A DNA stretch of 64,000 nucleotides, from NCBI RefSeq assembly GCF_001280845.1, contig NZ_LGHP01000002.1, positions 1,109,613 through 1,173,612 of the forward strand, in the 5' to 3' direction. A program made the translations under genes and the position numbers. The DNA is from Bacillus sp. FJAT-28004. GTDB taxonomy: Bacteria > Bacillota > Bacilli > Paenibacillales > Paenibacillaceae. Below are positions 49,429 through 57,773 of the stretch, one piece after another (within the stretch, counting starts at the first letter, position 1; each line of letters starts with the position of its first letter). Below the pieces are notes generated by a model. The model made no database searches and was not told the DNA's origin. It saw only the letters and a list, made by a program, of their open reading frames with translations.

Positions 49429-50625
49429 TTGCAAACAGAGGATATTGTAGATCTACAACTTGAGCAGCTTTTTCCCAAAATGATTCGTTGGCGCAGACAT
49501 CTTCATCAATATCCAGAGTTGTCGTTTCATGAACGCGTAACGTCAAGCTGGATTGCCAGCCAATTAAGTGAACTGGATATCGAGGTCCAGACAGGGGTTG
49601 GCGGACACGGATTAATTGCAACCATAAAAGGAGATCAGCCAGGCCCAGTCATCGCGCTGCGCGCAGACATCGATGCTCTTCCTATTCAAGATGAGAAAAT
49701 CTGTGAATATGCGTCTAAGGTACCGAACGTTATGCACGCATGTGGTCATGATGCACATACATCTACGCTTTTAGCTATTGCATCTTATTATTCGGCGAAT
49801 CGATCCACTATTTACGGCGAACGCAGGCTTTTGTTCCAGCCAGCCGAAGAGGTTACTCCTGGCGGAGCAGTTCCAATGATTAAGGATGGAGCGCTGGATG
49901 GGGTAGATGTTATTTATGGCGTACATTTGTGGACGCCGCTCGCTTATGGTGTCGTTTCGTCCAAACCAGGAGCATTTATGTCAGCTGCGGATGAATTCGT
50001 TATTGATATTATTGGACGTGGCGGTCATGGGGGATTGCCGCATCAAGCAATCGATGCGATTATGATCGGATCTACGCTTGTTCAATCTGTACAATCCATT
50101 GTGAGCCGCAATGTGAACCCCTTGCATCCGGCAGTTGTGACAATCGGCTCTTTCCAAGCGGGTACTACCAATAATGTCATTGCGGAGCGATGCAGGCTGA
50201 AAGGAACGGTCAGATCGTTTGACGAGCAGACGAGAATGATGATTCATGATCGGTTGGAGTCGCTTGTCACGCATGTCTGCCAAATGCATGGCGCCGAATT
50301 CGATTATCAGATGAGGATTGGTTATCCACCCGTTGTCAACGATGTAGCGGAAGCTGAACGATTCTTCAAAGTTGGCGAAAGGCTGTTTGGCGAAAGTGCG
50401 ATTGTTCGGTCGGAAGCGATTACGGTGGCGGAGGATTTCTCGTATTATTTGGAAAAGGTGCCTGGCTGCTTTATATTTGTCGGTGCTGGCAATGATAGCT
50501 GCGGCGCGACTTATGCGCATCATCACCCGAAGTTTGACATTGACGAGAGGGCGATGCAGCGTGCAGCACGGCTTCTGATTGGTATGGCTGAGGATTATGC
50601 TGGCGGGACTGTTTTATCAGCTTAA
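49429..50625 (+). CDS. M20 family amidohydrolase (N-acyl-amino-acid hydrolase type)
   Basis: 398 residues. M20 metal site and catalytic motifs: RRHLHQYPELSFHE near 22-35, ALRADIDALPIQDE near 83, HACGHDAHTSTLL near 105 with metal-binding Cys, His and Asp, QPAEEVTPGG near 140 with the Glu pair, and a final HHPKFDIDERAMQ near 363. An inserted dimerisation domain lies at about 185-300. It hydrolyses N-acyl amino acids or related amides. It has a TTG start (49429) behind AGGAGG, and the inverted repeat GTTTGC-GATTT-GCAAAC covers the start codon. Confidence 0.92.
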   Translation: MQTEDIVDLQLEQLFPKMIRWRRHLHQYPELSFHERVTSSWIASQLSELDIEVQTGVGGHGLIATIKGDQPGPVIALRADIDALPIQDEKICEYASKVPNVMHACGHDAHTSTLLAIASYYSANRSTIYGERRLLFQPAEEVTPGGAVPMIKDGALDGVDVIYGVHLWTPLAYGVVSSKPGAFMSAADEFVIDIIGRGGHGGLPHQAIDAIMIGSTLVQSVQSIVSRNVNPLHPAVVTIGSFQAGTTNNVIAERCRLKGTVRSFDEQTRMMIHDRLESLVTHVCQMHGAEFDYQMRIGYPPVVNDVAEAERFFKVGERLFGESAIVRSEAITVAEDFSYYLEKVPGCFIFVGAGNDSCGATYAHHHPKFDIDERAMQRAARLLIGMAEDYAGGTVLSA

Positions 50626-50637
50626 AGACGGATGATT

Positions 50638-50678
50638 AGGTTCGAAAACGGATATGCTAAACCTCGAACTTATATCCG
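50638..50678 (+). promoter_or_regulatory. Two overlapping, mutually exclusive hairpins before the CBS gene
   Basis: AGGTTCGA (50638) can pair with TCGAACTT (50664), and CGGATAT (50649) with ATATCCG (50672). The pairings interleave. The second abuts the AGGAGG site at 50679, so switching between them could alter ribosome access. This is inference. Confidence 0.4.
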
Positions 50679-50692
50679 AGGAGGTATTCTAG

Positions 50693-51136
50693 TTGAAAAC
50701 CATTAAACAAATCATGTCTACAGACTGTGTCACGGCGACGCTGCTTGACAATGTATATGAGCTTGCCTTGAAAATGAAGGAAAATGATATCGGCTTTATT
50801 CCAATAGTAGAAGGCAAGAAACTGGTTGGAGTAGTTACTGACCGTGATTTGGTCGTACGGGGATATGCGGAGAAGCGTCAGGGGTCAACGGCGGTCGCTG
50901 ATGTCATGAGTACGGATGTGGATACAATAACTTCAGCCACATCTGCCGATGAGGCTGCCGAATTAATGGCTTCCAAACAGATACGAAGGCTTCCAGTAGT
51001 GGATGGTGGCGAGTTAGTCGGAGTTCTTGCAATTGGTGACCTGGCTGTTCGAGAAATATTTGTTGATGAAGCTGGAGCGGCGCTTAGTGCTATCTCGGAG
51101 CAAGAGGGTTCCGCAGCGTCTCCAACTTTTCATTAA
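50693..51136 (+). CDS. CBS-domain protein (YlbB-like)
   Basis: 147 residues, essentially two CBS motifs forming one Bateman module: TIKQIMSTDCVTATLLDNVY with IPIVEGKKLVGVVTDRDLVVRG, then DVMSTDVDTITSATSADEAA with LPVVDGGELVGVLAIGDLAVRE. Such proteins bind adenine nucleotides and signal energy state. B. subtilis YlbB is of the same size and lies between ftsW and ylbF as here, supporting orthology. The TTG start at 50693 follows GAGGAGG at eight bases. The leader has two competing hairpins. Confidence 0.9.
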   Translation: MKTIKQIMSTDCVTATLLDNVYELALKMKENDIGFIPIVEGKKLVGVVTDRDLVVRGYAEKRQGSTAVADVMSTDVDTITSATSADEAAELMASKQIRRLPVVDGGELVGVLAIGDLAVREIFVDEAGAALSAISEQEGSAASPTFH

Positions 51137-51140
51137 TATA

Positions 51141-51188
51141 AATAAGGCTGTCCAAGTGCGTTGTTATACGCGCCTGGACAGCCTTATT
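51141..51188. terminator. Bidirectional terminator between the CBS and nuclease genes
   Basis: AATAAGGCTGTCCA (51141-51154) pairs perfectly with TGGACAGCCTTATT (51175-51188), with inner GCG/CGC pairing. Confidence 0.88.
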
Positions 51189-51190
51189 TG

Positions 51191-52039
51191 TTATTTATCC
51201 TCCCATACAGCTACTAATTCATTAAGTTCGTTATAGAGCTCTGCTGGGTCTGATTCTTTATTGTTCCAAATATTTGTTGCTCCCCATTGGAGCAGGTCGT
51301 CATCCGAAGATCGCACCTCATCTGCAGAGGAGATAATGACTTCCTGATGAGCGCCCAGAACATAAAGTCCAAACGGATACGTTTGATTACCACGTACGCT
51401 GACCAGCTTCCAGCCCTTCATATGAATCGCTTCATCTGTCGTATTCATTATGGTGACAAGCTCAGCTTGTTTGTCCACCTCAATCATTATGCCGCTTCGT
51501 GCCGCTTTTTTAACAGGGAAACTAGTGTGACTAATTTCGGCGTCGTTGCTCCATAAACCTTGCTTAGCTTGTTCGGCTTGTTGTTCCAGCTGTTTGTATG
51601 CGTTTTCCATCTTGACGTTTGGTTCAACAATGAGTACCTTAGCAAGACCTTCCTCAATGAGCGCCTCGTTTAATATTCGGCCGTCCTTCAGCTCGACAAT
51701 CGCCAGCGTGCGATCGTAGCGATCTTTAAGCTCTTTGTCGAAGGTAAGTCTAACTTCTTGCGACTCCGTCAAAAGCTTCTCAGTAAAAGCAGAGGCTTCT
51801 GGTCCGAATGGCTCAACAGGGCTATCTTGTTTTTTGGTCTCCGGCGTATCTACATAAAGAAGCCGAATCGTCGTCTCACTAGAACCGGTTTTGATTTTGA
51901 AAGTATCACCATCTATAAATCCAGCTACCTGATACCATTGGTTGGTTTGTATAACGTTCGAAGAAAGCTCGGAAATGGCTGTACAGCCGGCAAGCGGCAT
52001 GCAAATGAGCATGAGGAGAATGATTATAATTCTTTTCAT
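51191..52039 (-). CDS. Lipoprotein thermonuclease with lamin-tail-like domain
   Basis: 282 residues. Signal peptide with lipobox MPLAGC (lipid Cys near 19). Staphylococcal-nuclease domain (about 38-170): FIDGDTFKIK and RLLYVDTPETK supply the calcium-site aspartates and catalytic Arg, DRYDRTLAIVEL the second Arg, and GLAKVL follows. The C-terminal part (about 185-280) with VTIMNTTDEAIHMKGWKLVSV resembles a lamin-tail (LTD) beta sandwich. An extracellular, membrane-tethered nuclease that degrades DNA or RNA outside the cell. The two-domain combination occurs in other Bacillota. Single gene convergent with the CBS gene. Confidence 0.87.
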   Translation of the reverse strand: MKRIIIILLMLICMPLAGCTAISELSSNVIQTNQWYQVAGFIDGDTFKIKTGSSETTIRLLYVDTPETKKQDSPVEPFGPEASAFTEKLLTESQEVRLTFDKELKDRYDRTLAIVELKDGRILNEALIEEGLAKVLIVEPNVKMENAYKQLEQQAEQAKQGLWSNDAEISHTSFPVKKAARSGIMIEVDKQAELVTIMNTTDEAIHMKGWKLVSVRGNQTYPFGLYVLGAHQEVIISSADEVRSSDDDLLQWGATNIWNNKESDPAELYNELNELVAVWEDK

Positions 52040-52234
52040 AGATGTGGTACCTCCACCCCAATTTGCAGTCTATATAAAATCTACTTATTACTATAACACA
52101 TTTTGCACATTAAAATCGCGCAGTTGTCCAGATAGTTCTAGCATAAAATAGTGTTAATTTCTTCATACTGTGAGGAAGAGCATGATTTAGGTCATTTTTT
52201 GTGGCTCAGGTTAGACAAACCTTGAAGGAGGAGA

Positions 52235-53938
52235 ATGATGCAGGATCTAAATGAAAGGCCATTAATCGTACAATCGGATTTAATGGTTCTGCTTGATGAG
52301 CGCAAACCGCATGCACAGCAAGCTAGAGATAAGCTCGTTCTCTTCATGGACGCAATAAAAAGAGCAGGAGCTATCCATACTTATCGTATGACCCCCTTGA
52401 CGCTCTGGAATGCAGCAGCTGCAGGTATTACGGAGGACGATATCGTTGGTTGGTTAACGGAATACAGCAGGTATGAACTGCCTTTCCAAGCGGAGGTTAT
52501 GATTCGGAAGCTGATAAGCAGGTATGGCAAGCTATGGTTATCCACGGAATCGAATAGGTTGATTTTGCACGGAGAACAGGCGATTTTGGATGAGCTTTCA
52601 GAACATTCCACCGTTATGAGTTGGGTGAGAGTTCGATCGCATGCTGATTGGGAGCTTGACGAGGGCTGTAGAGGCGCCTTGAAGCAGGAGCTTACACGTC
52701 TTGGATATCCTGTCATCGATCTAGCAGGCTATCATGCTGGCGAGGAGCTTGAGGTAGAGCTGAGGGCGCATACACTGCGTAATCGAAGTTTTAAGTTAAG
52801 AGACTATCAGCAGGCTGCTGTCGAGCTTTTTTATAAGGAAGGCACGGTGCAAGGCGGAAGCGGAGTTATCGTACTTCCTTGCGGCGCTGGAAAAACAATT
52901 GTAGGTATTGCTGCATTGTCCCGTTTGGGAAGAGCAACGCTTATTCTCACGTCTAACTCAACCTCCGTTAAACAATGGAAGGACGAGCTGCTGGATAAAA
53001 CGTCGCTGACTGATTCGGATGTGGGTGAATATTGCGGCACATTGAAGCAGGTCCGCCCTGTGACGATAGCGACTTACAATATTTTGACGCATCGAAGATC
53101 GAAAGAGGCTCCTTTTACGCATATGAAGCTTTTCTCCGAGCGGGATTGGGGGCTTATTATTTACGATGAAGTACATTTACTGCCAGCTCCAGTGTTTAGG
53201 ATGACTGCGGATATACAAGCGACACGTAGATTAGGATTAACTGCCACACTCGTACGTGAGGATGGCTGCGCGGAAGATGTATATTCTTTAATCGGTCCGA
53301 AGCAATTTGACATGCAATGGAAGACAGCAGAGGCTAGTGCGCATATAGCTGCAGTATCCTGCACGGAGATAAGGGTTCCACTACATAAAAATATTGCGGC
53401 AATGTACGCACAGGCAACCGCGCGTTCTAAGCTCAGATTGGCAGCGGAAAACCCCGCCAAAATCCAGGTTGTAGAGCAGTTATTGCGGGAACATGCAGGC
53501 AAACCGACTCTAATCATCGGTCAGTATTTGCATCAGCTGCATGAATTGTCTGCCGAGATCGGCGCTCCCTTACTTACCGGAGAGGTGCCGCAGAAGGAGC
53601 GGCAGATGCTATACGACAGCTTTAAAGCAGGTGACATATCGGTGTTAATCGTATCGAAAGTGGCCAATTTCGCTGTGGATTTGCCTGACGCCTCCGTCGC
53701 CATTCAGCTATCCGGCAGCTTTGGCTCACGGCAAGAGGAGGCGCAGCGAATTGGGAGATTACTAAGGCCGAAAGCCGTCAATAATTGTGCATGGTTTTAT
53801 ACGATCGTAACAGATCAAACGAAAGAAACAGAATTTGCGATGAAAAGACAGCTTTTCATGCTGGAGCAAGGCTATCACTATGAGAGACTTAGCTTGCCGC
53901 ATGATAATGTCAAGCTTGAGGAGGCCGCTGCTCTATGA
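52235..53938 (+). CDS. Bacterial XPB-type superfamily 2 DNA helicase
   Basis: 567 residues. An N-terminal XPB/Ssl2-like accessory region (about 1-180) precedes two RecA-like domains: motif Q/Ia FKLRDYQQAAVELFYK, Walker A PCGAGKT with Lys220, DEVH box at 311-314, motif III LGLTATLVREDG, and motif VI GSRQEEAQRIGRLLRPK. This matches bacterial XPB helicases (Mycobacterium, Bacillus-Paenibacillus lineages), 3'-5' translocases thought to aid repair or transcription. The stop overlaps the start of the next gene by four bases, so the two proteins are almost certainly partners. GAAGGAGG precedes the ATG. Confidence 0.93.
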   Translation: MMQDLNERPLIVQSDLMVLLDERKPHAQQARDKLVLFMDAIKRAGAIHTYRMTPLTLWNAAAAGITEDDIVGWLTEYSRYELPFQAEVMIRKLISRYGKLWLSTESNRLILHGEQAILDELSEHSTVMSWVRVRSHADWELDEGCRGALKQELTRLGYPVIDLAGYHAGEELEVELRAHTLRNRSFKLRDYQQAAVELFYKEGTVQGGSGVIVLPCGAGKTIVGIAALSRLGRATLILTSNSTSVKQWKDELLDKTSLTDSDVGEYCGTLKQVRPVTIATYNILTHRRSKEAPFTHMKLFSERDWGLIIYDEVHLLPAPVFRMTADIQATRRLGLTATLVREDGCAEDVYSLIGPKQFDMQWKTAEASAHIAAVSCTEIRVPLHKNIAAMYAQATARSKLRLAAENPAKIQVVEQLLREHAGKPTLIIGQYLHQLHELSAEIGAPLLTGEVPQKERQMLYDSFKAGDISVLIVSKVANFAVDLPDASVAIQLSGSFGSRQEEAQRIGRLLRPKAVNNCAWFYTIVTDQTKETEFAMKRQLFMLEQGYHYERLSLPHDNVKLEEAAAL

Positions 53939-55980
53939 AAATGAAACAGCTGCTAGGCAAGCTCTCCACTGAGCGCTTGGATTATATGATGCAAGGACCT
54001 CTATGGCAGAAGGCTGGTCAAAGAGGGCTAACATGGACCGAAGCAGCGGTAGATGATGAAACCATTAAGGAAGTCGCTGCAATGCTGTCACGGGATGCAG
54101 TAGTAGTATTAAGGGAAATGCTGCGCCACTTTGCAGCTGCGCCAGTAGACGGTGAACGGCTCCTTAGAGGGCTTCGAAAGAACACAAGTCTCTCCGGAGC
54201 GGAATGTCAGCTGGGACTTTCTGATCTTGAAGAAGCGGGTGTTTTATTCACGGTTCAAAAAGTATGGGGGGAGAGCCTGTATTTTTTGCCCGTAGAAAGT
54301 TTCGCTGGTTGGCAGAGGGTGTTATTCCCATACAAAGCAGAGCCATTGCCTGCCTATGTTCGGGAGATACTAATGGGTGGTGTCATGCGTACTTATTGCA
54401 GACCGCTAGGCAGGCAGCTGCTTTGTGCTTTTTCCATATTAGGGAGTAGCGGCTTGGTATTAACGGCAAACGGTACTCTTCCCAAAAAAACGATTACTAA
54501 GCTGCTGCAGGCTACAGATTTAGAGGAGTGCTGGCTTAAATCATTTGATATGAAATGGTCCCATTCTGACATTTATCCTGTGCAGATAGCTTTTGTACTG
54601 GAAGCTGGCTCTGCTTTCGGACTAATAACGGCAGTGGATGGAGCATTGAAATGGAATGAGGCGAAGCTTAGAGAGTGGCTTAACCTTGATGAGGCAGAGC
54701 GAGAGCATCAGTTAATGAACTGGTGTTTAACGCTGCTGCTTCCATCCGCAGGAGGAAGTGCACATTTGGCTGCCTCTTTGACGATCCAGCAGACAGGGGA
54801 ATGGTATTCTAATCAGAGTGTGGAAGCTTGGCTGCAAGAGAATCGTTTATTCACTGATGATGGCATGGATCATAACCCAAATCGAACGTTTTCCGTTCAT
54901 AGCTGGTATGGCTTATGGCACAACTTAGGCTGGATGGAACTTGTCGATTGCAAGCAATCAGATGGGACTGCGTTATTTTTCAGATGGAGATCGGCTGCTC
55001 CTTTGTCTGCGGAGAGACGGGAGAGGGTACTCGAAACGCTTGCTGTTGTTGCCGTTCAGCCAAATGGAGAGTTGATCGCACAACCAGAATGTCCCTTCTG
55101 GATGAGATGGGAACTGGAGCTGATTGCGGAACGCAAATCAGATGAGCAGGTTTCCGTTTATCGGCTTGAGGCTGCGTCGATTTCACGAGCGTTGGAGCAA
55201 GGAAGATCACGGACTTCCATACAGTCCTTTCTCGAGCAAGCATCTGGAGGAGATCGTTTGCCAACTACGGTGGAAGCACTATTGGAAGTATGGACGAGTC
55301 GTGCTTGCCGTGTTGAATTCGCAGAGGTTGCTTTACTGCGCTGCGATAGTGTAGAGATGGCGGACATCGTTGAAAATGATCGTAGCATTGCTCCTTTGCT
55401 GATCCAGAAGCTTGGTCAATTGGATTACATCGTTGATAAATCAAAAATAAGTGAGATAAGAGTATTATTGCAAAAGGCGGGATATCCTGCCCGCAAAATG
55501 GTTCAAACAAGTACAGATGATGATGCGCATTGTTATCCCTATATAAGCAATGAGAGTGATCAATCAAGCTCACTAGAACAGCAGCCTGAGAAGGAATCTA
55601 AAACACAGGTTCCATCATTTATTTATGAATCTTTTTCGCTCCATCATTATGAACTGAGTGATTTCGAGGCTAGGAAAAAGCTTTTATCGTTTTCAGAAGT
55701 GGAGCTGGTGCCAACGATGTGGACAAAGCAGCTGCGCGCCTATCACCACTCGACAAGAAAAGAGCTTATCGAAAAAGCTTTGCAATGGCAAACGCCTGTT
55801 CAGCTCTGCATGGAAAAAGAACTTCGTTCCTTTGTACCAGAGAAGCTGGAGCAGCAGGGTGATGGATGGGCTGTCGTTGGGCTTCTGCGTGATGACCCGC
55901 AGCGAGAGCTGATCAGGTTGACACCTGATATGTGGGCAGAGATGCGGTTAGTTATTCCAGGTCAAGGCAGCCCAATATAA
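53935..55980 (+). CDS. XPB-partner protein with Helicase_C_3-like (XPB/Ssl2) domain
   Basis: 681 residues, translationally coupled to the XPB gene (ATGA overlap). No Walker or helicase motifs. The N-terminal half has winged-helix-like segments, such as ERLDYMMQGPLWQKA and LSLSGAECQLGLSDLEEAGVLF in part. A C-terminal region near 380-500 (LAVVAVQPNGELIAQPECPFW, ISRALEQGRSRTSIQSFLEQ, LPTTVEALLEVWTSR, CRVEFAEVALLRCDS, VEMADIV) fits the Helicase_C_3/XPB-associated domain. A Ser/Gln/Glu-rich linker near 520-545 leads to a final domain. Probably a structural partner or loader for the helicase; its biochemical role is not known to me. Confidence 0.8.
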   Translation: MKMKQLLGKLSTERLDYMMQGPLWQKAGQRGLTWTEAAVDDETIKEVAAMLSRDAVVVLREMLRHFAAAPVDGERLLRGLRKNTSLSGAECQLGLSDLEEAGVLFTVQKVWGESLYFLPVESFAGWQRVLFPYKAEPLPAYVREILMGGVMRTYCRPLGRQLLCAFSILGSSGLVLTANGTLPKKTITKLLQATDLEECWLKSFDMKWSHSDIYPVQIAFVLEAGSAFGLITAVDGALKWNEAKLREWLNLDEAEREHQLMNWCLTLLLPSAGGSAHLAASLTIQQTGEWYSNQSVEAWLQENRLFTDDGMDHNPNRTFSVHSWYGLWHNLGWMELVDCKQSDGTALFFRWRSAAPLSAERRERVLETLAVVAVQPNGELIAQPECPFWMRWELELIAERKSDEQVSVYRLEAASISRALEQGRSRTSIQSFLEQASGGDRLPTTVEALLEVWTSRACRVEFAEVALLRCDSVEMADIVENDRSIAPLLIQKLGQLDYIVDKSKISEIRVLLQKAGYPARKMVQTSTDDDAHCYPYISNESDQSSSLEQQPEKESKTQVPSFIYESFSLHHYELSDFEARKKLLSFSEVELVPTMWTKQLRAYHHSTRKELIEKALQWQTPVQLCMEKELRSFVPEKLEQQGDGWAVVGLLRDDPQRELIRLTPDMWAEMRLVIPGQGSPI

Positions 55981-56050
55981 TCTCTATCTATTGGCTAATT
56001 AAATATGATATGATAGTGTAGAATTTAGCGAATGGGAATGAGGTGGATAA

Positions 56051-56545
56051 ATGCCAACTGCTGAAGGTTTAACAGCTATTCAGTTGGAGCAACCGCAAGG
56101 CGGCGTTTCTTCTCTCGACATGGCGTCGTTGCTGCTTTGCGCCTATGATCTAGGTGATTCGATTAATCAATCGGCGGAAGTTGCCGAATATTTATATTGG
56201 AAGTCGACAGTGAATGAAGACGAAGAAGTGAAGCAAATAACCAAACGGTTCGAGAAAGCGAAGGTACTGTTTGAAGAATGCCAACGATTCGGACGCTTTC
56301 ATCCTGACTATAACGAAGCGAAAGACAAAATGAAGCAAATCGAACGGGAACTAAGCGAAATTGAAAGCGTTCGCCGCTTCAAGCTTGCTGAGCAGATTGT
56401 CGATGAAATGCTTTATGATGTATCCCGCACGATAGCGGAGTCCGTTTCGGACAATATTAAAGTGCCTGGCAATGAAAAAGCTGCCGGCGGTGGAAGTTGC
56501 GGAAGCGGCGGTTCATGCAGCTGTGGAAGCGGCGGTTGTGGCTAA
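56051..56545 (+). CDS. ylbF: RicF/YlbF family protein with Cys-rich tail
   Basis: 164 residues. The central helical domain has LLCAYDLGDSINQSAEVAEY, FHPDYNEAKDKMKQIERELSE and VRRFKLAEQIVDEMLYDVSR, as in YlbF. The C-terminus is a Gly/Ser/Cys tail with Cys at 150, 156, 158 and 163, matching cysteines implicated in Fe-S binding by the RicA-RicF-RicT (YmcA-YlbF-YaaT) complex. That complex supports RNA maturation by RNase Y and affects competence, biofilm and sporulation. ylbG follows, as in B. subtilis. GGTGG serves as ribosome site. Confidence 0.93.
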   Translation: MPTAEGLTAIQLEQPQGGVSSLDMASLLLCAYDLGDSINQSAEVAEYLYWKSTVNEDEEVKQITKRFEKAKVLFEECQRFGRFHPDYNEAKDKMKQIERELSEIESVRRFKLAEQIVDEMLYDVSRTIAESVSDNIKVPGNEKAAGGGSCGSGGSCSCGSGGCG

Positions 56546-56614
56546 TTAGATGCCATAAAAGTGAATTAGAATGAATTATTCACTTAGATTTGTTGCACAA
56601 ACCAACCTAAGTGA

Positions 56615-56645
56615 GTGCTTACGAAGTGAGGTTTGCTACGCAAAC
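56615..56645 (+). repeat. SD-adjacent palindrome, copy C (upstream of ylbG)
   Basis: It starts GTGCTTACGAAGTGAGG and continues as TTTGCTACGCAAAC. TTTTGAGGAGGG, the ylbG ribosome site, follows directly. It aligns with copy A at 20004. A CACTTAG/CTAAGTG inverted repeat lies just upstream. Confidence 0.7.
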
Positions 56646-56662
56646 TTTTGAGGAGGGAAAAG

Positions 56663-56926
56663 ATGCTACCGGATCGAACAGGTTATATCGTATGGGTAAG
56701 TGATTTGAAAGCGGCAAGGTCACTGGAGAGGTTCGGGACGGTTCATTATATGTCGCGGAAGATGCATTACGTAGTGATGTATATGAATGCGGAACGCTCT
56801 GAAGAGGCTGTGCGGCAGATGGGGAAGCTTTCGTACGTACGGAAGATTGAACGTTCGTATCGAAATGAGATCAAGACGGAGTACAGTAAAGACAGCGAAG
56901 ATAAAACGAGATTTTACAGTTTATAG
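56663..56926 (+). CDS. ylbG: YlbG family protein (DUF2129)
   Basis: 87 residues from ATG 56663, seven bases after GAGGAGGG; an upstream in-frame start lies before that site. Resembles YlbG: DRTGYIVWVSDLKAARSLERFG, VHYMSRKMHYVVMYMN and VRKIERSYRNEIKTEY. Small cytoplasmic protein of unknown role, almost always next to ylbF. A palindromic element of the recurrent family sits in its leader, which separates its translation from ylbF even though the two may share a transcript. Confidence 0.9.
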   Translation: MLPDRTGYIVWVSDLKAARSLERFGTVHYMSRKMHYVVMYMNAERSEEAVRQMGKLSYVRKIERSYRNEIKTEYSKDSEDKTRFYSL

Positions 56927-57024
56927 CTGCATTGTTGAGTGGGATCGTTAATTGATGGCGACTCTTTCAGGCAGCTTAACTCGTATGATAAACGAAGTAT
57001 TGGTGAATATTTCAAAACAAGCAT

Positions 57025-57073
57025 AAAAAGACGCTTCTCAGTGTCGAGTAACACTGGGAAACGTCTTTTTTTT
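57025..57073 (+). terminator. Terminator after ylbG
   Basis: AAAAAGACG...CAGTGT pairs with ACACTG...CGTCTTTTT. The 280 bp between ylbG and the next gene hold only this. Confidence 0.85.
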
Positions 57074-57204
57074 ATTACTATAACTAAAAATTTACATATA
57101 TGGTCGGACTTTAATTTTTTGTTGAAATATCGGACAATCGTGATAGAATGGAATTAAATTCATAGTATAAAAGCCCTGGTTCTTTGGAAGGAGTAGGTTG
57201 CGAA

Positions 57205-57642
57205 GTGAAAGATAGAATGACTAGAAGATGGAACACATATGAGTCGTTTTATATTGATCTCGGTGACAAAAAAGTAGCGGATATCGTTATTACAAACCAT
57301 GCCAAAAGTCGTTGGCTTGACCGGGTTGAAAGCGAGAAAACCGGTTATGAAGATATAGCTGAATATTTATGGGAATGCTTGAAAGAAGACCGCATCGAGC
57401 CTTACTACCGCAATGAACAGGATGTTTATTTAATTGACGATGATCTCGTGTTTGTTGCCGAATTTGCGGATTCAATGACAGAAATGGATATTACGGGAAC
57501 TCCGCTACATAAAATGATCATAGTAACCTTCCTTGGTCGAATGTCAGAAACGATTGAGCTAAGGGACTTAAAGTCCTATTACTCGTGGCTTCGTCATTCA
57601 CGGCGCATGACGCTTGTCAAAAGCAGTAGAAAGCGAAAATGA
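57205..57642 (+). CDS. Hypothetical protein with an HAKxRW motif
   Basis: About 145 residues from a GTG at 57205, 11 bases after AAGGAG (an ATG at 57217 is the alternative). The N-terminal motif VITNHAKSRWLDRVES resembles the conserved HAxxRxxER helix of DUF4258-type and some toxin-like small proteins, but the acidic middle (EQDVYLIDDDLVFVAEFADS) and basic C-terminus (WLRHSRRMTLVKSSRKRK) do not let me assign a family. No membrane segment. It is a single gene flanked by terminators. Confidence 0.7.
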   Translation: MKDRMTRRWNTYESFYIDLGDKKVADIVITNHAKSRWLDRVESEKTGYEDIAEYLWECLKEDRIEPYYRNEQDVYLIDDDLVFVAEFADSMTEMDITGTPLHKMIIVTFLGRMSETIELRDLKSYYSWLRHSRRMTLVKSSRKRK

Positions 57643-57670
57643 GACTTTATAACTATATAAAGAAGAGTGG

Positions 57671-57706
57671 AGCGTCCAATCCTAAAACAGATTGCACGCT
57701 TTTTTT
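57671..57706 (+). terminator. Terminator after the hypothetical gene
   Basis: AGCGT-C-CAATC pairs with GATTG-C-ACGCT (one mismatch), followed by seven T residues. Confidence 0.82.
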
Positions 57707-57773
57707 GTTGGTGTTGTAAGATTCTGTACAAGGTTTATAGTATAATAAGCACCAGAAGAAAGGATGATTGAAC

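Noticed and set aside
50638..50678. H-type pseudoknot upstream of the CBS gene
   Set aside because: The connecting loops (3 and 0 bases) are too short to span the stems, so the pairings must be alternatives rather than simultaneous.
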